Origin: UBA974 sp002292405
GTDB lineage: Bacteria > Bacteroidota > Bacteroidia > Flavobacteriales_D > Sanyastnellaceae
NCBI GenBank assembly: GCA_943842425.1
Contig: CALTBR010000003.1
Coordinates: forward strand, 868,001 to 932,000
Length of the DNA stretch: 64,000 bases
Direction of reading: 5' to 3'
A program made the position numbers and the translations under genes. Positions 34,995-43,819 of the stretch are shown piece after piece. A model generated the notes under the pieces. It did not search any database. It saw nothing but the letters and a program-made list of their open reading frames with translations, and was not told the DNA's origin. Numbering within the stretch: the first letter of the stretch is position 1; each line of letters opens with the position of its first letter.

Positions 34995-37358
34995 GTGGAT
35001 TTTTTAGACGAATTGAACAAGCCCCAAAGGGAAGCTGCGGAACATATTAATGGCCCTATGATGGTCATAGCAGGTGCGGGGAGTGGCAAGACACGTGTGC
35101 TTACTTACCGAATTGCTCAACTGATGAGTAAAGGGGTTGATCCATTTTATATTTTGGCACTGACTTTTACAAACAAAGCGGCTAAAGAAATGAAGGAAAG
35201 GGTGGGTAGAGTTGTAGGACATAAAGAAGCTAGAAACCTAATGATGGGTACCTTTCACAGCGTTTTTGCTAGAATTTTGCGGGTTGAGAGTGATCGTATT
35301 AATTATCCACATAACTTCACAATTTACGATAGCCAGGATTCTAGAGCATTAATAAAAGACATTATTAAAGGGCTTAAATTGGATGATAAGGAGTATAAAA
35401 CCGCATCCGTTGCTAAACGTATTTCTGGAGCGAAAAACAATTTACTTAACTCCAAGGATTATTCTAATCATGCCGAGATACAGGCTGAAGATAGACAATC
35501 AGGCAAGCCATTTATATCAAAAATATTTAAGATTTATGAAAATCGTTGCATGAGAGCAGGTGCGATGGATTTTGATGATCTTCTTTATAAAATGAATGTG
35601 TTGCTTCGAGATTTCCCCGATTTACTAAATAAGTACCAACATAGATTTAAGTACATCTTAGTAGATGAGTATCAAGACACGAATTATGCGCAGTACCTGA
35701 TCATAAAGCAGCTTGCTGCTGCGCATGAAAATATCTGCGTAGTGGGTGATGATGCGCAGTCTATATATGGCTTTAGAGGAGCTAGTATTCAAAATATACT
35801 GAATTTCAAGAAAGATTATCCCGATACTAAGACCTATAAATTAGAGCAAAATTACAGATCGACTAAGGTCATCGTAAATGCTGCTAACTCTGTGATAGCA
35901 GCTAACAAAGACCAAATAAAAAAAAATGTTTGGACTTCTAACGCCGAAGGAGAGAAAATAAAAATTCACAAGGCGGCCAGCGACAACTATGAAGGACGAT
36001 TCGTGTCAGATAGCATTTACGAAATGCGTGGAAGAACCGGTTCAGATTACGGGGATTTTACCATTTTATACAGGACGAATGCCCAATCAAGATCATTCGA
36101 GGAGAACTTGAGAAAGATTAATATACCATACCGTATCTACGGCGGTCAGAGCTTTTATCAGAGAAAAGAAATAAAGGATTTAATTGCATACTTCAGACTG
36201 ACTGCAAATCCTAGAGATGACGAAGCTCTTAGACGCATTATTAATTACCCTGCACGAGGAATAGGAAATACTACATTAGATAGATTATTCGCAGAAGCTG
36301 CAAAAAGGGATATGGGGGTTTATGACCTGATGACATTAGGTGAACAACCTGACACCATCAAGAAAGCGGCTTGGACAAAGATTCAGAATTTCACTGAAAT
36401 GATGACTGGGTTTACAACGGAGTTATCTGTCTTAACTGCCCATGCTCTTGGTTTACAAATTGCAAAACGAACAGGTTTGGTTCACCAACTATACACTGAC
36501 AAATCTCCTGAGGGGGTCGCTCGTTATGACAATATTCAAGAGCTACTAAATGGATTGCAGTCATTTAGCGAGCAAGAAGACGCTGAGAACCCAGGGGCTA
36601 TAAGAACTCTCTCTGAATTTCTACTTGATGTTGCACTACTGACTGATGCAGACAACGATGATGACGATACAAATAAGGTTTCCCTTATGACCATTCATGC
36701 ATCGAAGGGACTTGAGTTTAAACACATACATATTGTTGGGCTTGAAGAAAATCTATTTCCTAGCCAAAGGTCAATGGAGTCGAGAGCCGATATGGAGGAG
36801 GAGCGTAGGCTATTCTATGTTGCATTGACTAGAGCTGAACAAAGTTGTGTTTTATCTTATGCAACATCTCGTTTTAAGTGGGGGCAAATGCACCATGGAG
36901 ATCCAAGCCGTTTCCTCGATGAAATTGATGAGCAATATGTTATCCGACCTTCGGGTAGTATAGGAAACTATAAAACACGTGGATGGAGCTCAAAAGGGGA
37001 TGGTAATTTATCCAATGGGGGGAATATTTACAGAACAATTACGACCCACAGCCCAACATTAAGCGGAAAAAACAAGGATAAGAATGCGTATAAACCAACT
37101 ATAGGAGGGAGAAATCTCACAAAGGTTTCTGATTCTGGCGAGCCCTCAATAAAAATTGAGTCTGATAAAGCCAGCAATGATGCCAGCGCAGAACCTCTTC
37201 AACTCTCAGAAGGAAATACAGTTCAGCACGCTAAATTTGGTAAGGGAAAAGTTGTAAAAATAGAAGGTGATGCACCCAATGTAAAAGCCACTATTTTCTT
37301 CCCTACAGTGGGCACAAAGCAGTTGCTGCTTAAATTTGCTAAACTCAAAGTTTTATGA
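34995..37358 (+). CDS. UvrD/PcrA-family superfamily 1 DNA helicase
   Basis: A 787-residue 3'-5' helicase. Motifs in order: Walker A VIAGAGSGKTRVLTYR, motif II DEYQDTN, motif III VVGDDAQSIYGFRGA, motif IV QNYRSTK, motif V LMTIHASKGLEF and motif VI FYVALTRAEQ. The C-terminal about 50 residues form the PcrA/UvrD Tudor-like domain (VQHAKFGKGKVVKIEGD) that contacts RNA polymerase in related proteins. The GTG at 34995 gives the family N terminus MDFLDELNKPQREA. Roles include nucleotide excision repair and clearing of nucleoprotein blocks. The stop overlaps the next gene by ATGA. Confidence 0.95.
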   Translation: MDFLDELNKPQREAAEHINGPMMVIAGAGSGKTRVLTYRIAQLMSKGVDPFYILALTFTNKAAKEMKERVGRVVGHKEARNLMMGTFHSVFARILRVESDRINYPHNFTIYDSQDSRALIKDIIKGLKLDDKEYKTASVAKRISGAKNNLLNSKDYSNHAEIQAEDRQSGKPFISKIFKIYENRCMRAGAMDFDDLLYKMNVLLRDFPDLLNKYQHRFKYILVDEYQDTNYAQYLIIKQLAAAHENICVVGDDAQSIYGFRGASIQNILNFKKDYPDTKTYKLEQNYRSTKVIVNAANSVIAANKDQIKKNVWTSNAEGEKIKIHKAASDNYEGRFVSDSIYEMRGRTGSDYGDFTILYRTNAQSRSFEENLRKINIPYRIYGGQSFYQRKEIKDLIAYFRLTANPRDDEALRRIINYPARGIGNTTLDRLFAEAAKRDMGVYDLMTLGEQPDTIKKAAWTKIQNFTEMMTGFTTELSVLTAHALGLQIAKRTGLVHQLYTDKSPEGVARYDNIQELLNGLQSFSEQEDAENPGAIRTLSEFLLDVALLTDADNDDDDTNKVSLMTIHASKGLEFKHIHIVGLEENLFPSQRSMESRADMEEERRLFYVALTRAEQSCVLSYATSRFKWGQMHHGDPSRFLDEIDEQYVIRPSGSIGNYKTRGWSSKGDGNLSNGGNIYRTITTHSPTLSGKNKDKNAYKPTIGGRNLTKVSDSGEPSIKIESDKASNDASAEPLQLSEGNTVQHAKFGKGKVVKIEGDAPNVKATIFFPTVGTKQLLLKFAKLKVL

Positions 37359-38008
37359 GTGCTCGATTCACCTCTTTTCTAATAGTTCTATTTATAATCT
37401 CTAGCTGTTGTAGAGAAGATTGCGCAAACACATTCATCATTGAAGGTTTAGTGAGTGAACAATCAACCAATTTGCCATGTATAGGGTTTGAAATCGAACT
37501 CCAAGAACAAATTCTAGAAAATGGAGTTTTAAATGGATTTTTTGAGACTGCTGGAGAAACTACAACAGATGAATCTGGTTTTTTTTCAATTAGTTTCCCG
37601 AGAAAAAATGCTTTAGAATACAAATTAGAAGTAACATCAGATGGTTGGTTTGCGATTGTTGAAAACATCGATCCTGAAGATTTCACTCCAGACATTCCAA
37701 TTCATCTAGATCTGGAGGCGACACCTAAAGCACAATTAAAAATTAAAATTTTAAACTCATTCCCCTCATATAAAAACGATAAGGTTAGAATTAGAATGTT
37801 AGGAGATTTCGGGCAGCTAACTGATTGTGGAAATGATTGGTTCGTCTTTGAAGGACCCAACGTGAATGATGAAATAAACTGCTCTCTGCCTGGCGATAAC
37901 TGGATGCCATATTTATTTATTAATCAGTCTTATGAAGACGATGTTGAGGTTGTTGATTCTGTTTTTTGTGAAGCATTCGAGACGACTGTGTTAGAACTTA
38001 ATTATTAG
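37355..38008 (+). CDS. predicted lipoprotein, unknown function
   Basis: A 217-residue protein with an N-terminal signal ending in ISSCC, a lipobox with the acylated Cys at about residue 18 or 19. The mature part contains a segment that reads like a carboxypeptidase-regulatory-like beta-sandwich (TTDESGFFSISFPR). No enzymatic motif is visible. It overlaps the helicase gene by four bases (ATGA) and is followed by an esterase gene after 20 bp. Confidence 0.75.
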   Translation: MSARFTSFLIVLFIISSCCREDCANTFIIEGLVSEQSTNLPCIGFEIELQEQILENGVLNGFFETAGETTTDESGFFSISFPRKNALEYKLEVTSDGWFAIVENIDPEDFTPDIPIHLDLEATPKAQLKIKILNSFPSYKNDKVRIRMLGDFGQLTDCGNDWFVFEGPNVNDEINCSLPGDNWMPYLFINQSYEDDVEVVDSVFCEAFETTVLELNY

Positions 38009-38028
38009 ACGTAAAACTGTATACAAGA

Positions 38029-38694
38029 TTGAAATATCCACTACCTGAAAATATTATAGAGCACTCGATCGAGATAGCTAAGAAGGCGAGGTGGTTTCAT
38101 ATTGGGGAGATTCCACAAAATGCGAAAGAAATCATCATATTTCTGCACGGGTATGGGCAGCACCCAGCGTATATGCTTAATGGACTAAGGGAATTAGAGA
38201 GAGAAGGGAGATCGATATGCGCGCCAGAGGGACTCAGTCGATTTTATGTGAAGGGATTTGATGGAAAGATTGGTGCGTCTTGGATGACTCGAGACGATAG
38301 AGCGAGCGAAATTCATGATCACCTTACTTACTTAAATCAATGGTGGAGTAGTCTCGATATTGACGAATCGGTTTCTGTTACATTAATCGGCTTCTCGCAA
38401 GGAGTGGCTACTGCAGCTAGGTGGTTAGATGATGGCATGACAGTGAATAAAGTGATTTTCTCTTCCGGCACATTGCCAGTAGAGTGGAAGCAGCAGAAGC
38501 CACGTTTAGACAAGCAGATCAGTGAAATACACATTGTACGACCTAAGGATGATGAATATTACTCTCTTGATATTCATGAAAAAGAGGTGAAAGATTTAAG
38601 GGAATTGGGATTTAACGCGATGAGCCACAAACCCAATGGGACTCACAAGCTATCCTCTGCTGTAATCGAGGAAATCTTACAAGAAAACAATTAG
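38029..38694 (+). CDS. alpha/beta hydrolase (phospholipase/carboxylesterase-like)
   Basis: A 221-residue cytoplasmic esterase of the phospholipase/carboxylesterase (YpfH-like) family. The oxyanion-hole region is IIIFLHGYGQHP; the nucleophile elbow is LIGFSQG (Ser about 124); the catalytic Asp is probably in VRPKDDEYY and the His in NGTHKLSS. The start is a TTG at 38029. Substrate unknown. Probably co-transcribed with the lipoprotein upstream. Confidence 0.85.
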   Translation: MKYPLPENIIEHSIEIAKKARWFHIGEIPQNAKEIIIFLHGYGQHPAYMLNGLRELEREGRSICAPEGLSRFYVKGFDGKIGASWMTRDDRASEIHDHLTYLNQWWSSLDIDESVSVTLIGFSQGVATAARWLDDGMTVNKVIFSSGTLPVEWKQQKPRLDKQISEIHIVRPKDDEYYSLDIHEKEVKDLRELGFNAMSHKPNGTHKLSSAVIEEILQENN

Positions 38695-38699
38695 AATTT

Positions 38700-40550
38700 A
38701 TGATTAACAACTACATTAATAAGGGAATTTTGATATTTTTCATGTGTATGACAATCGTTGAGGTTGGTGCGCAAGAATTGGGGAAGGTTTGGTCTAATGC
38801 TGTGGGGGCTGAAGAAAGAGCTGTCATAGAAAGCAAAGGATTTGCTCCAGTTTTATCTCGAGGAATAGAAACGCCTCCCCCATTTAGTAACCTCAGGGCT
38901 GCAGCTGAATGGGAAGAAATTGAAGCACTCACAATTGCCTGGGAAGGATTTCCATGCATCTTAAAGCAAATAGTTTCAGCATCTATCAGTGAATGTCGAG
39001 TGATCATTTTCACAGAAAACCCTAGTTCTACAATCAACTACTTAACTGGTAGTTCTTGTGGTGGAACTTTAAGCCTCGATAACGTGGATATTATCGAACA
39101 AGATTTGAACACCATTTGGATTAGAGATTATGGGGCTAACACCGTTTATGGTTCATGGAATGACGATAGAATCTTAGTTGATTGGATATATAACAGGCCT
39201 CGACCAGATGATGACGTAGTGTCTGATGCACTTGGCGAACATTTAGGTATTGATGTTTACAGTACTACAGCTGAGCCCCATGATTTAATGAACACAGGAG
39301 GGAATTTCATGAGTGATGGATTTGGAACCGCTTTTGAGTCTGAACTGATCATTGAAGAAAATAACGGAGGAAATACATGGTGGACAACTTTTCCTGACCA
39401 CGATATTAATGAAATAGAGAATATACTTCAAGATTTTATGGGAATTGACGAGCTCGTAACTATGGAAAATCTTCCATTCGACGGAATTCATCACATAGAC
39501 ATGCATATGAAATTACTGGATGAAAGTACGCTTTTAGTTTCCGAGTATCCTGAAGGGTTATCTGATGGCCCTCAAATCAACGCAAACATAGATTATGTAA
39601 TTGCAAACGTTAATACTAAATGGGGCACTCCATTCAATGTGATTCGTATTCCAAGCCCTCCGAGTACAAGCGGTGCATACCCTGGGGAACAACCTGAACT
39701 TAACAATGAAGTGGATGGCTATTATAGAACTTACTCAAACGCAGTATTTGTAAATAAAAAAGTGCTTCTACCGACATACTATGAACAATACGATACTACT
39801 GCAATCAGAATATGGGAAGAAGCATTACCAGGTTATGAAATTGTTGGAATAGATTGTGATAGTGGAAAAGATAATATAATTTCTCAAAGTGGAGCGATAC
39901 ATTGCATCACACACTCAGTCGGAGTTGAAGACCCGCTTTTAATCAGCCACCTTCCGCTATCAGATACTGAAAACACTACGGACGCATATGTTATTGATGC
40001 ATACTTAAGCCACCGGTCGGGTATATCTGATGCCAAACTTTACTATTCCACATCACTTGATTCACCTTGGACAGAAGTCACAATGGTTGAATCCACCGAC
40101 ATGAATGGCGAAGACTTTACTGCTGAAATTCCTGCTATGCCAGAAGGTACAGACGTATTCTATTACGTCAGTGGTGAAGCTTACTCAGGAAAAACTGGTT
40201 CACGCCCCATGCCCGCTCCACTTGGTTGGTGGAAATTCCACGTAGGTGAGATTACAACCAATGGTATTTCCGAACTGGATCCTATTGTGGCTGGAAAATT
40301 CGACGAGGTCTATCCCAATCCTGCTTCAGCAATAACATGTGTACCAGTGATCATGTCTGAATCTCTTGCAGTAATTGTAGTTCTGCGTGACGCATTAGGT
40401 CGTACAATAGAAGTGATTCACGATGGGCTACTCCCCACTGGAGAAACCAAGTTATTCTTCAACGCCGCCTCTCTCCCGTCTGGCGCCTACCTCTTAAATA
40501 TCGAAATAAACAACGTCAACGTTGCGGGCAAAAAATTAATGGTTCCTTAG
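38700..40550 (+). CDS. agmatine-deiminase-family protein with T9SS sorting domain
   Basis: A 616-residue exported protein with an N-terminal signal segment (GILIFFMCMTIVEVGAQ). Residues about 65-400 are a Porphyromonas-type peptidyl-arginine/agmatine deiminase domain: LTIAWEGFP, TIWIRDYGANTVYG, LMNTGGNFMSDGFG, and HHIDMHMKLLD. The catalytic Cys is in AIHCITHSVG. A beta-sandwich region (440-515) follows, then a T9SS type A sorting domain (YPNPASA, LRDALGRTIEV, LPSGAYLLNIE). The product should act outside the cell, hydrolysing guanidino groups of arginine, agmatine or peptidyl-arginine; which one cannot be told. Overlaps the convergent BI-1 gene by four bases. Confidence 0.9.
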   Translation: MINNYINKGILIFFMCMTIVEVGAQELGKVWSNAVGAEERAVIESKGFAPVLSRGIETPPPFSNLRAAAEWEEIEALTIAWEGFPCILKQIVSASISECRVIIFTENPSSTINYLTGSSCGGTLSLDNVDIIEQDLNTIWIRDYGANTVYGSWNDDRILVDWIYNRPRPDDDVVSDALGEHLGIDVYSTTAEPHDLMNTGGNFMSDGFGTAFESELIIEENNGGNTWWTTFPDHDINEIENILQDFMGIDELVTMENLPFDGIHHIDMHMKLLDESTLLVSEYPEGLSDGPQINANIDYVIANVNTKWGTPFNVIRIPSPPSTSGAYPGEQPELNNEVDGYYRTYSNAVFVNKKVLLPTYYEQYDTTAIRIWEEALPGYEIVGIDCDSGKDNIISQSGAIHCITHSVGVEDPLLISHLPLSDTENTTDAYVIDAYLSHRSGISDAKLYYSTSLDSPWTEVTMVESTDMNGEDFTAEIPAMPEGTDVFYYVSGEAYSGKTGSRPMPAPLGWWKFHVGEITTNGISELDPIVAGKFDEVYPNPASAITCVPVIMSESLAVIVVLRDALGRTIEVIHDGLLPTGETKLFFNAASLPSGAYLLNIEINNVNVAGKKLMVP

Positions 40551-41263
40551 CGTCTATCCCCTAATAAACGTAGAAGAAATAAAAATAAATTGACGAAATT
40601 AAGGTAGAGAGATACTGCCGCAAGAATGGCGAGCTTAGTTGCTCCAGCAGACCCGTATTCAACACCTGCTCCTATTCTCTTGATTCTTTGTGTGTCATAA
40701 GCAACAAGTCCTGTGAAAACAAGAACTCCCACTATGCTAATGATGAAATCCAACATCCCGCTTTGCATAAACCAATTTACTATCGAGGCTATAATAATAC
40801 CGATTAAAGCCATAAATAACAGAGATCCAAATTTACTGAGGTCCATGGTCGTAGTGTAACCAACGAAAGCCATGACTGCAAAAGTTCCTGCCGTAATAAC
40901 GAATACTTGTGATATAGACCCAATAGAGTACATTAGAAAAACTGAGCCTAATGATATCCCCATTGTAGCAGAAAAAGCGAGAAATAAAATAGTTAGAGTT
41001 GTAGCACTGTATTTCTGTAGGCCTGCATTCATTGCTATGATAAATGCAAAAGGGGCAAGAAGAATAACCCAACTCATAATTCCACCAGCCCCCACAAGTT
41101 GAAGATACAATCCAGAAGAAGCAGAATACCCAGCAACGAATGCTGTGAGCAGGAGACCAATCGTCATCCAAGAAAAGACATTCGCCACAAAGTTTTTCGC
41201 GATATCAGCAGTGGCTGAGTCTGATACGCTATCGAAATGTAAAGGCGGTTTATTGGTGTTCAT
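40547..41263 (-). CDS. Bax inhibitor-1/YccA-family membrane protein
   Basis: A 238-residue integral membrane protein with about seven hydrophobic helices and family text such as FVANVFSWMTIGLLLTAFVAGY and VGYTTTMDLSKFGSLLFMAL (each cited as read), with Asp in FTGLVAYDTQRIK near the C terminus, the conserved pH-sensing aspartate region of BI-1 channels. Bacterial members are calcium leak channels or interact with FtsH. It follows folE by 5 bp, the last gene of a queD-folE-BI-1 operon. Confidence 0.93.
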   Translation of the reverse strand: MNTNKPPLHFDSVSDSATADIAKNFVANVFSWMTIGLLLTAFVAGYSASSGLYLQLVGAGGIMSWVILLAPFAFIIAMNAGLQKYSATTLTILFLAFSATMGISLGSVFLMYSIGSISQVFVITAGTFAVMAFVGYTTTMDLSKFGSLLFMALIGIIIASIVNWFMQSGMLDFIISIVGVLVFTGLVAYDTQRIKRIGAGVEYGSAGATKLAILAAVSLYLNFVNLFLFLLRLLGDRR

Positions 41264-41268
41264 GATTC

Positions 41269-41865
41269 TTAACTTCTGTCTATTAAACTAATAAATTCTT
41301 TTCTTGTCTTAGGGTCATCAAGGAACGCACCAGTAAAAGCACTTGTTGTGGTAACGCACCCTTGTTTTTCAACACCACGAATTTGCATACATAGATGTTG
41401 GGCTTCAATTACAACGGCAACGCCTCGGGGTGCAAGTGTCTCATGAATACAATCTCTAATTTGTTCCGTGAGACGTTCTTGGACTTGAAGTCTTCTTGAA
41501 AATGCATCTACAATACGTGGTATTTTACTCAGACCTACAATTTTACCATTTGGGATATAGGCAACATGAGCTTTCCCAAAAAAAGGGAGCATGTGATGTT
41601 CGCATAAGCTAAATACCTCAATATTTCTAACGAGTACCATTTCGTCGTTGTCCTCTGTAAAAAGAGCTGACTTAAGAATATCAGATGGTACAGAGTCCAT
41701 GCCTGATGTCAAAAAAGCGAGAGCTTTAGCTACTCGTTCAGGTGTTTTTAAAAGCCCCTCTCTTTCAGTATCCTCACCTATTTCTTCTAGTATAGATTTA
41801 TACTTCTCTGAAAGACTTGAGATTGCTTTCTCATCATACTTGTCAATACGATTATAAAGTGCCAT
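41269..41865 (-). CDS. folE: GTP cyclohydrolase I
   Basis: A 198-residue zinc enzyme converting GTP to 7,8-dihydroneopterin triphosphate, the entry step for folate and for queuosine. Zinc ligands are visible in SLCEHHMLPF and QHLCMQIRG; the motif HVAYIPNGKIVGLSK is also conserved. Co-transcribed with queD (14 bp upstream), its product being the QueD substrate. Confidence 0.97.
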   Translation of the reverse strand: MALYNRIDKYDEKAISSLSEKYKSILEEIGEDTEREGLLKTPERVAKALAFLTSGMDSVPSDILKSALFTEDNDEMVLVRNIEVFSLCEHHMLPFFGKAHVAYIPNGKIVGLSKIPRIVDAFSRRLQVQERLTEQIRDCIHETLAPRGVAVVIEAQHLCMQIRGVEKQGCVTTTSAFTGAFLDDPKTRKEFISLIDRS

Positions 41866-41879
41866 TCTAAAATATTGTT

Positions 41880-42308
41880 TTAATTGCCTCCAAAATAGTC
41901 AGCATAATTGTTTTCAGTTTCGTATAATCTAATCTTATGTAAAGAGCAATTGTATTCTTGAATAGGCTTTTCTAACTGATTCCAAATTTCTATAATCAAA
42001 TTTTCTGTGGAAGCCCGTTTACCTTTCATCCAAGGAACATCAAGGTTCAAATTTTTATGATCTAAGGGTTCTTCTACAAATTCTTTAATTAGGTCCGACA
42101 GCATTTTCATATCCATACAATACCCTGTATCATAATTTGGCACACCCTTTACCGTTACATGGAGTTCGTAATTATGACCATGCCAATTTGCATTTGCACA
42201 CTTACCAAAGACCTCTTGATTTTTCTCATCGCTCCAATCAGGATTGTATAGCTTGTGAGCAGCATTAAATCGAGATCTTCGGGTTATATAAACTGTTTTT
42301 TCACTCAT
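41880..42308 (-). CDS. queD: 6-carboxytetrahydropterin synthase-like protein (QueD/PTPS family)
   Basis: A 142-residue tetrahydropterin synthase-fold protein. Zinc histidines are in FNAAHKL and WHGHNYEL, with the catalytic Cys in FGKCANANWHGH. The family includes QueD (queuosine) and PTPS-III (folate in organisms lacking FolB); the pairing with folE supports either. The start at 42308 (MSEKTVYITRRSRF) is chosen because a TATCTTTG box lies upstream at 42333-42340; an ATG at 42335 would overlap that box. Confidence 0.88.
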   Translation of the reverse strand: MSEKTVYITRRSRFNAAHKLYNPDWSDEKNQEVFGKCANANWHGHNYELHVTVKGVPNYDTGYCMDMKMLSDLIKEFVEEPLDHKNLNLDVPWMKGKRASTENLIIEIWNQLEKPIQEYNCSLHKIRLYETENNYADYFGGN

Positions 42309-42332
42309 AGATGTATCATGAATAGCTGCATA

Positions 42333-42340
42333 CAAAGATA
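42333..42340 (-). promoter_or_regulatory. -7 promoter element for queD-folE-BI-1
   Basis: TATCTTTG on the minus strand, an exact TAnnTTTG box about 24 nt before the queD ATG at 42308. A TTG lies only 15 bases further upstream, shorter than the usual spacing, so the -33 element is uncertain. Confidence 0.45.
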
Positions 42341-42360
42341 GAGGTTATACCTTTACAAAC

Positions 42361-43326
42361 ATGATAATCGTAACAGGTGCAGCTGGATTTATTGGCAGTC
42401 GGTTAGTAAATAGACTTAACCAAGACCAATACAATGACTTAGTCCTTGTGGATGACTTCACAAAAAAAGATAAACTGTCTAACTACACTGAATTAATCTA
42501 CTCGGAATTGGTAGATAGAAAAGATTTTCCTATTTGGCTTAAAAAAAATGAAAACCAGGTGCAGTTTATCTTCCATTTGGGAGCAAGAACAGATACAACA
42601 GAAAAAAGCGTTGAGATATTTAACGAGTTAAATCTCAACTACTCAAAAGAGGTGTGGAACTTGTGCGTCGAATACGGTATTGCATTGATTTACGCAAGCT
42701 CGGCAGCTACTTATGGAGACGGAACGTTGGGATATAGCGACTCCCACGAATTGGTAGAAAAACTTATGCCGCTTAATCCTTACGGTGATTCGAAAAACGA
42801 TTTTGACAAGTGGGCTATCCAGCAAGAACGCGCGCCTTACTTCTTTTCAGGCCTTAAATTCTTCAATGTTTACGGGCCTAATGAAAATCACAAAAACAGA
42901 ATGGCTTCTGTTGTTTTACACACTTTCAGGCAGGTAAATAAGACTGGTAAAATGAAATTATTCAAATCTCACAGGGATGATTATTTAGATGGACAACAAA
43001 CCCGGGATTTTATTTTCGTCGAGGACGTTTGCGATGTCTGTATGCATCTGATGCATGGGCGGTTAAACATCGAGAGCGGTTTATACAACGTAGGCTCAGG
43101 CAATGCAAGAACATTTTTAGATTTAGTGACCGCTTCTTTTAAGTCAATGAAGAAGGATCTAAATATTGAATTTATTGACACACCTGAAGATATCAGAGAT
43201 AATTACCAATATTTCACTGAAGCTGATTTAACCAAATTAAGAGCCTCTGGTTACAATAAAGAATTCACCTCCTTAGAGAATGGCATTGAGAAATATATAG
43301 TAGAAAGCTTAAATACTACCCTTTAA
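42361..43326 (+). CDS. hldD: ADP-L-glycero-D-manno-heptose 6-epimerase
   Basis: A 321-residue extended short-chain dehydrogenase (NAD-dependent epimerase) with the nucleotide-binding motif IIVTGAAGFIGSRLVNRL at the N terminus, the heptose-epimerase text LGARTDTTE, the catalytic ASSAATYG and YGDSKNDFDKW (Tyr-x3-Lys), and FFNVYGPNENHK. It makes the L,D-heptose precursor of the lipopolysaccharide core. Overlaps the convergent MerR gene by 11 bp. A weak TACCTTTA box ends five bases before its ATG. Confidence 0.95.
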   Translation: MIIVTGAAGFIGSRLVNRLNQDQYNDLVLVDDFTKKDKLSNYTELIYSELVDRKDFPIWLKKNENQVQFIFHLGARTDTTEKSVEIFNELNLNYSKEVWNLCVEYGIALIYASSAATYGDGTLGYSDSHELVEKLMPLNPYGDSKNDFDKWAIQQERAPYFFSGLKFFNVYGPNENHKNRMASVVLHTFRQVNKTGKMKLFKSHRDDYLDGQQTRDFIFVEDVCDVCMHLMHGRLNIESGLYNVGSGNARTFLDLVTASFKSMKKDLNIEFIDTPEDIRDNYQYFTEADLTKLRASGYNKEFTSLENGIEKYIVESLNTTL

Positions 43327-43744
43327 TCTCTGCTCTAAATGTCAGCAAGTCAGCTCTGACTTTTTTAAGGCGCTTAATAGCTTCTAACCTTGCATCATCA
43401 GAAAACTTAGGCTTTAAATCTAAGTTTTCATTCATTGATTTTTGTGTAGCGTGAGCTTTCGCCCTGGCTTCTGAAGCTACTTCTGCCCCCATACCTTTTC
43501 TTGACTTGAGAGCTTTTCTAGCACCATCAAGTGTGAACCCTTGTTCCTTTACTAAAACGTAAACAGATCTTACAATTTCTATATCCTTACTGTTATACGA
43601 TCTCTTTCCTCGGGCATTTGTCTTGGGTTTTATCTGCTTAAACTCCTTTTCCCAAAACCTCAAAAGTGATGCATTAACACCTACCATAGTGGCCACTTCT
43701 GAAATGCTGAAGTATTGCTTTTGAATGGGTTTGTTTAATGACAT
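43316..43744 (-). CDS. MerR-family transcriptional regulator
   Basis: A 142-residue regulator with an N-terminal MerR winged-helix domain: YFSISEVATMVGVNASLLRFWEKEF followed by NARGKRSYNSKDIEIV (each cited as short blocks). The C-terminal part lacks metal-binding cysteines and is a short helix-rich section. An upstream ATG at 43789 would add a hydrophobic stretch (LVYVTILLLL) not found in this family, so the ATG at 43744 is used. It lies downstream of the M23 peptidase gene on the same strand, a pairing common in Flavobacteriales. Confidence 0.88.
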   Translation of the reverse strand: MSLNKPIQKQYFSISEVATMVGVNASLLRFWEKEFKQIKPKTNARGKRSYNSKDIEIVRSVYVLVKEQGFTLDGARKALKSRKGMGAEVASEARAKAHATQKSMNENLDLKPKFSDDARLEAIKRLKKVRADLLTFRAEIKG

Positions 43745-43819
43745 GAGGAGCAGCAAGATAGTAACATAAACTAATTTCTGCAACAACAAATTAAAATACC
43801 TTACAATTAATCAGAAGAT

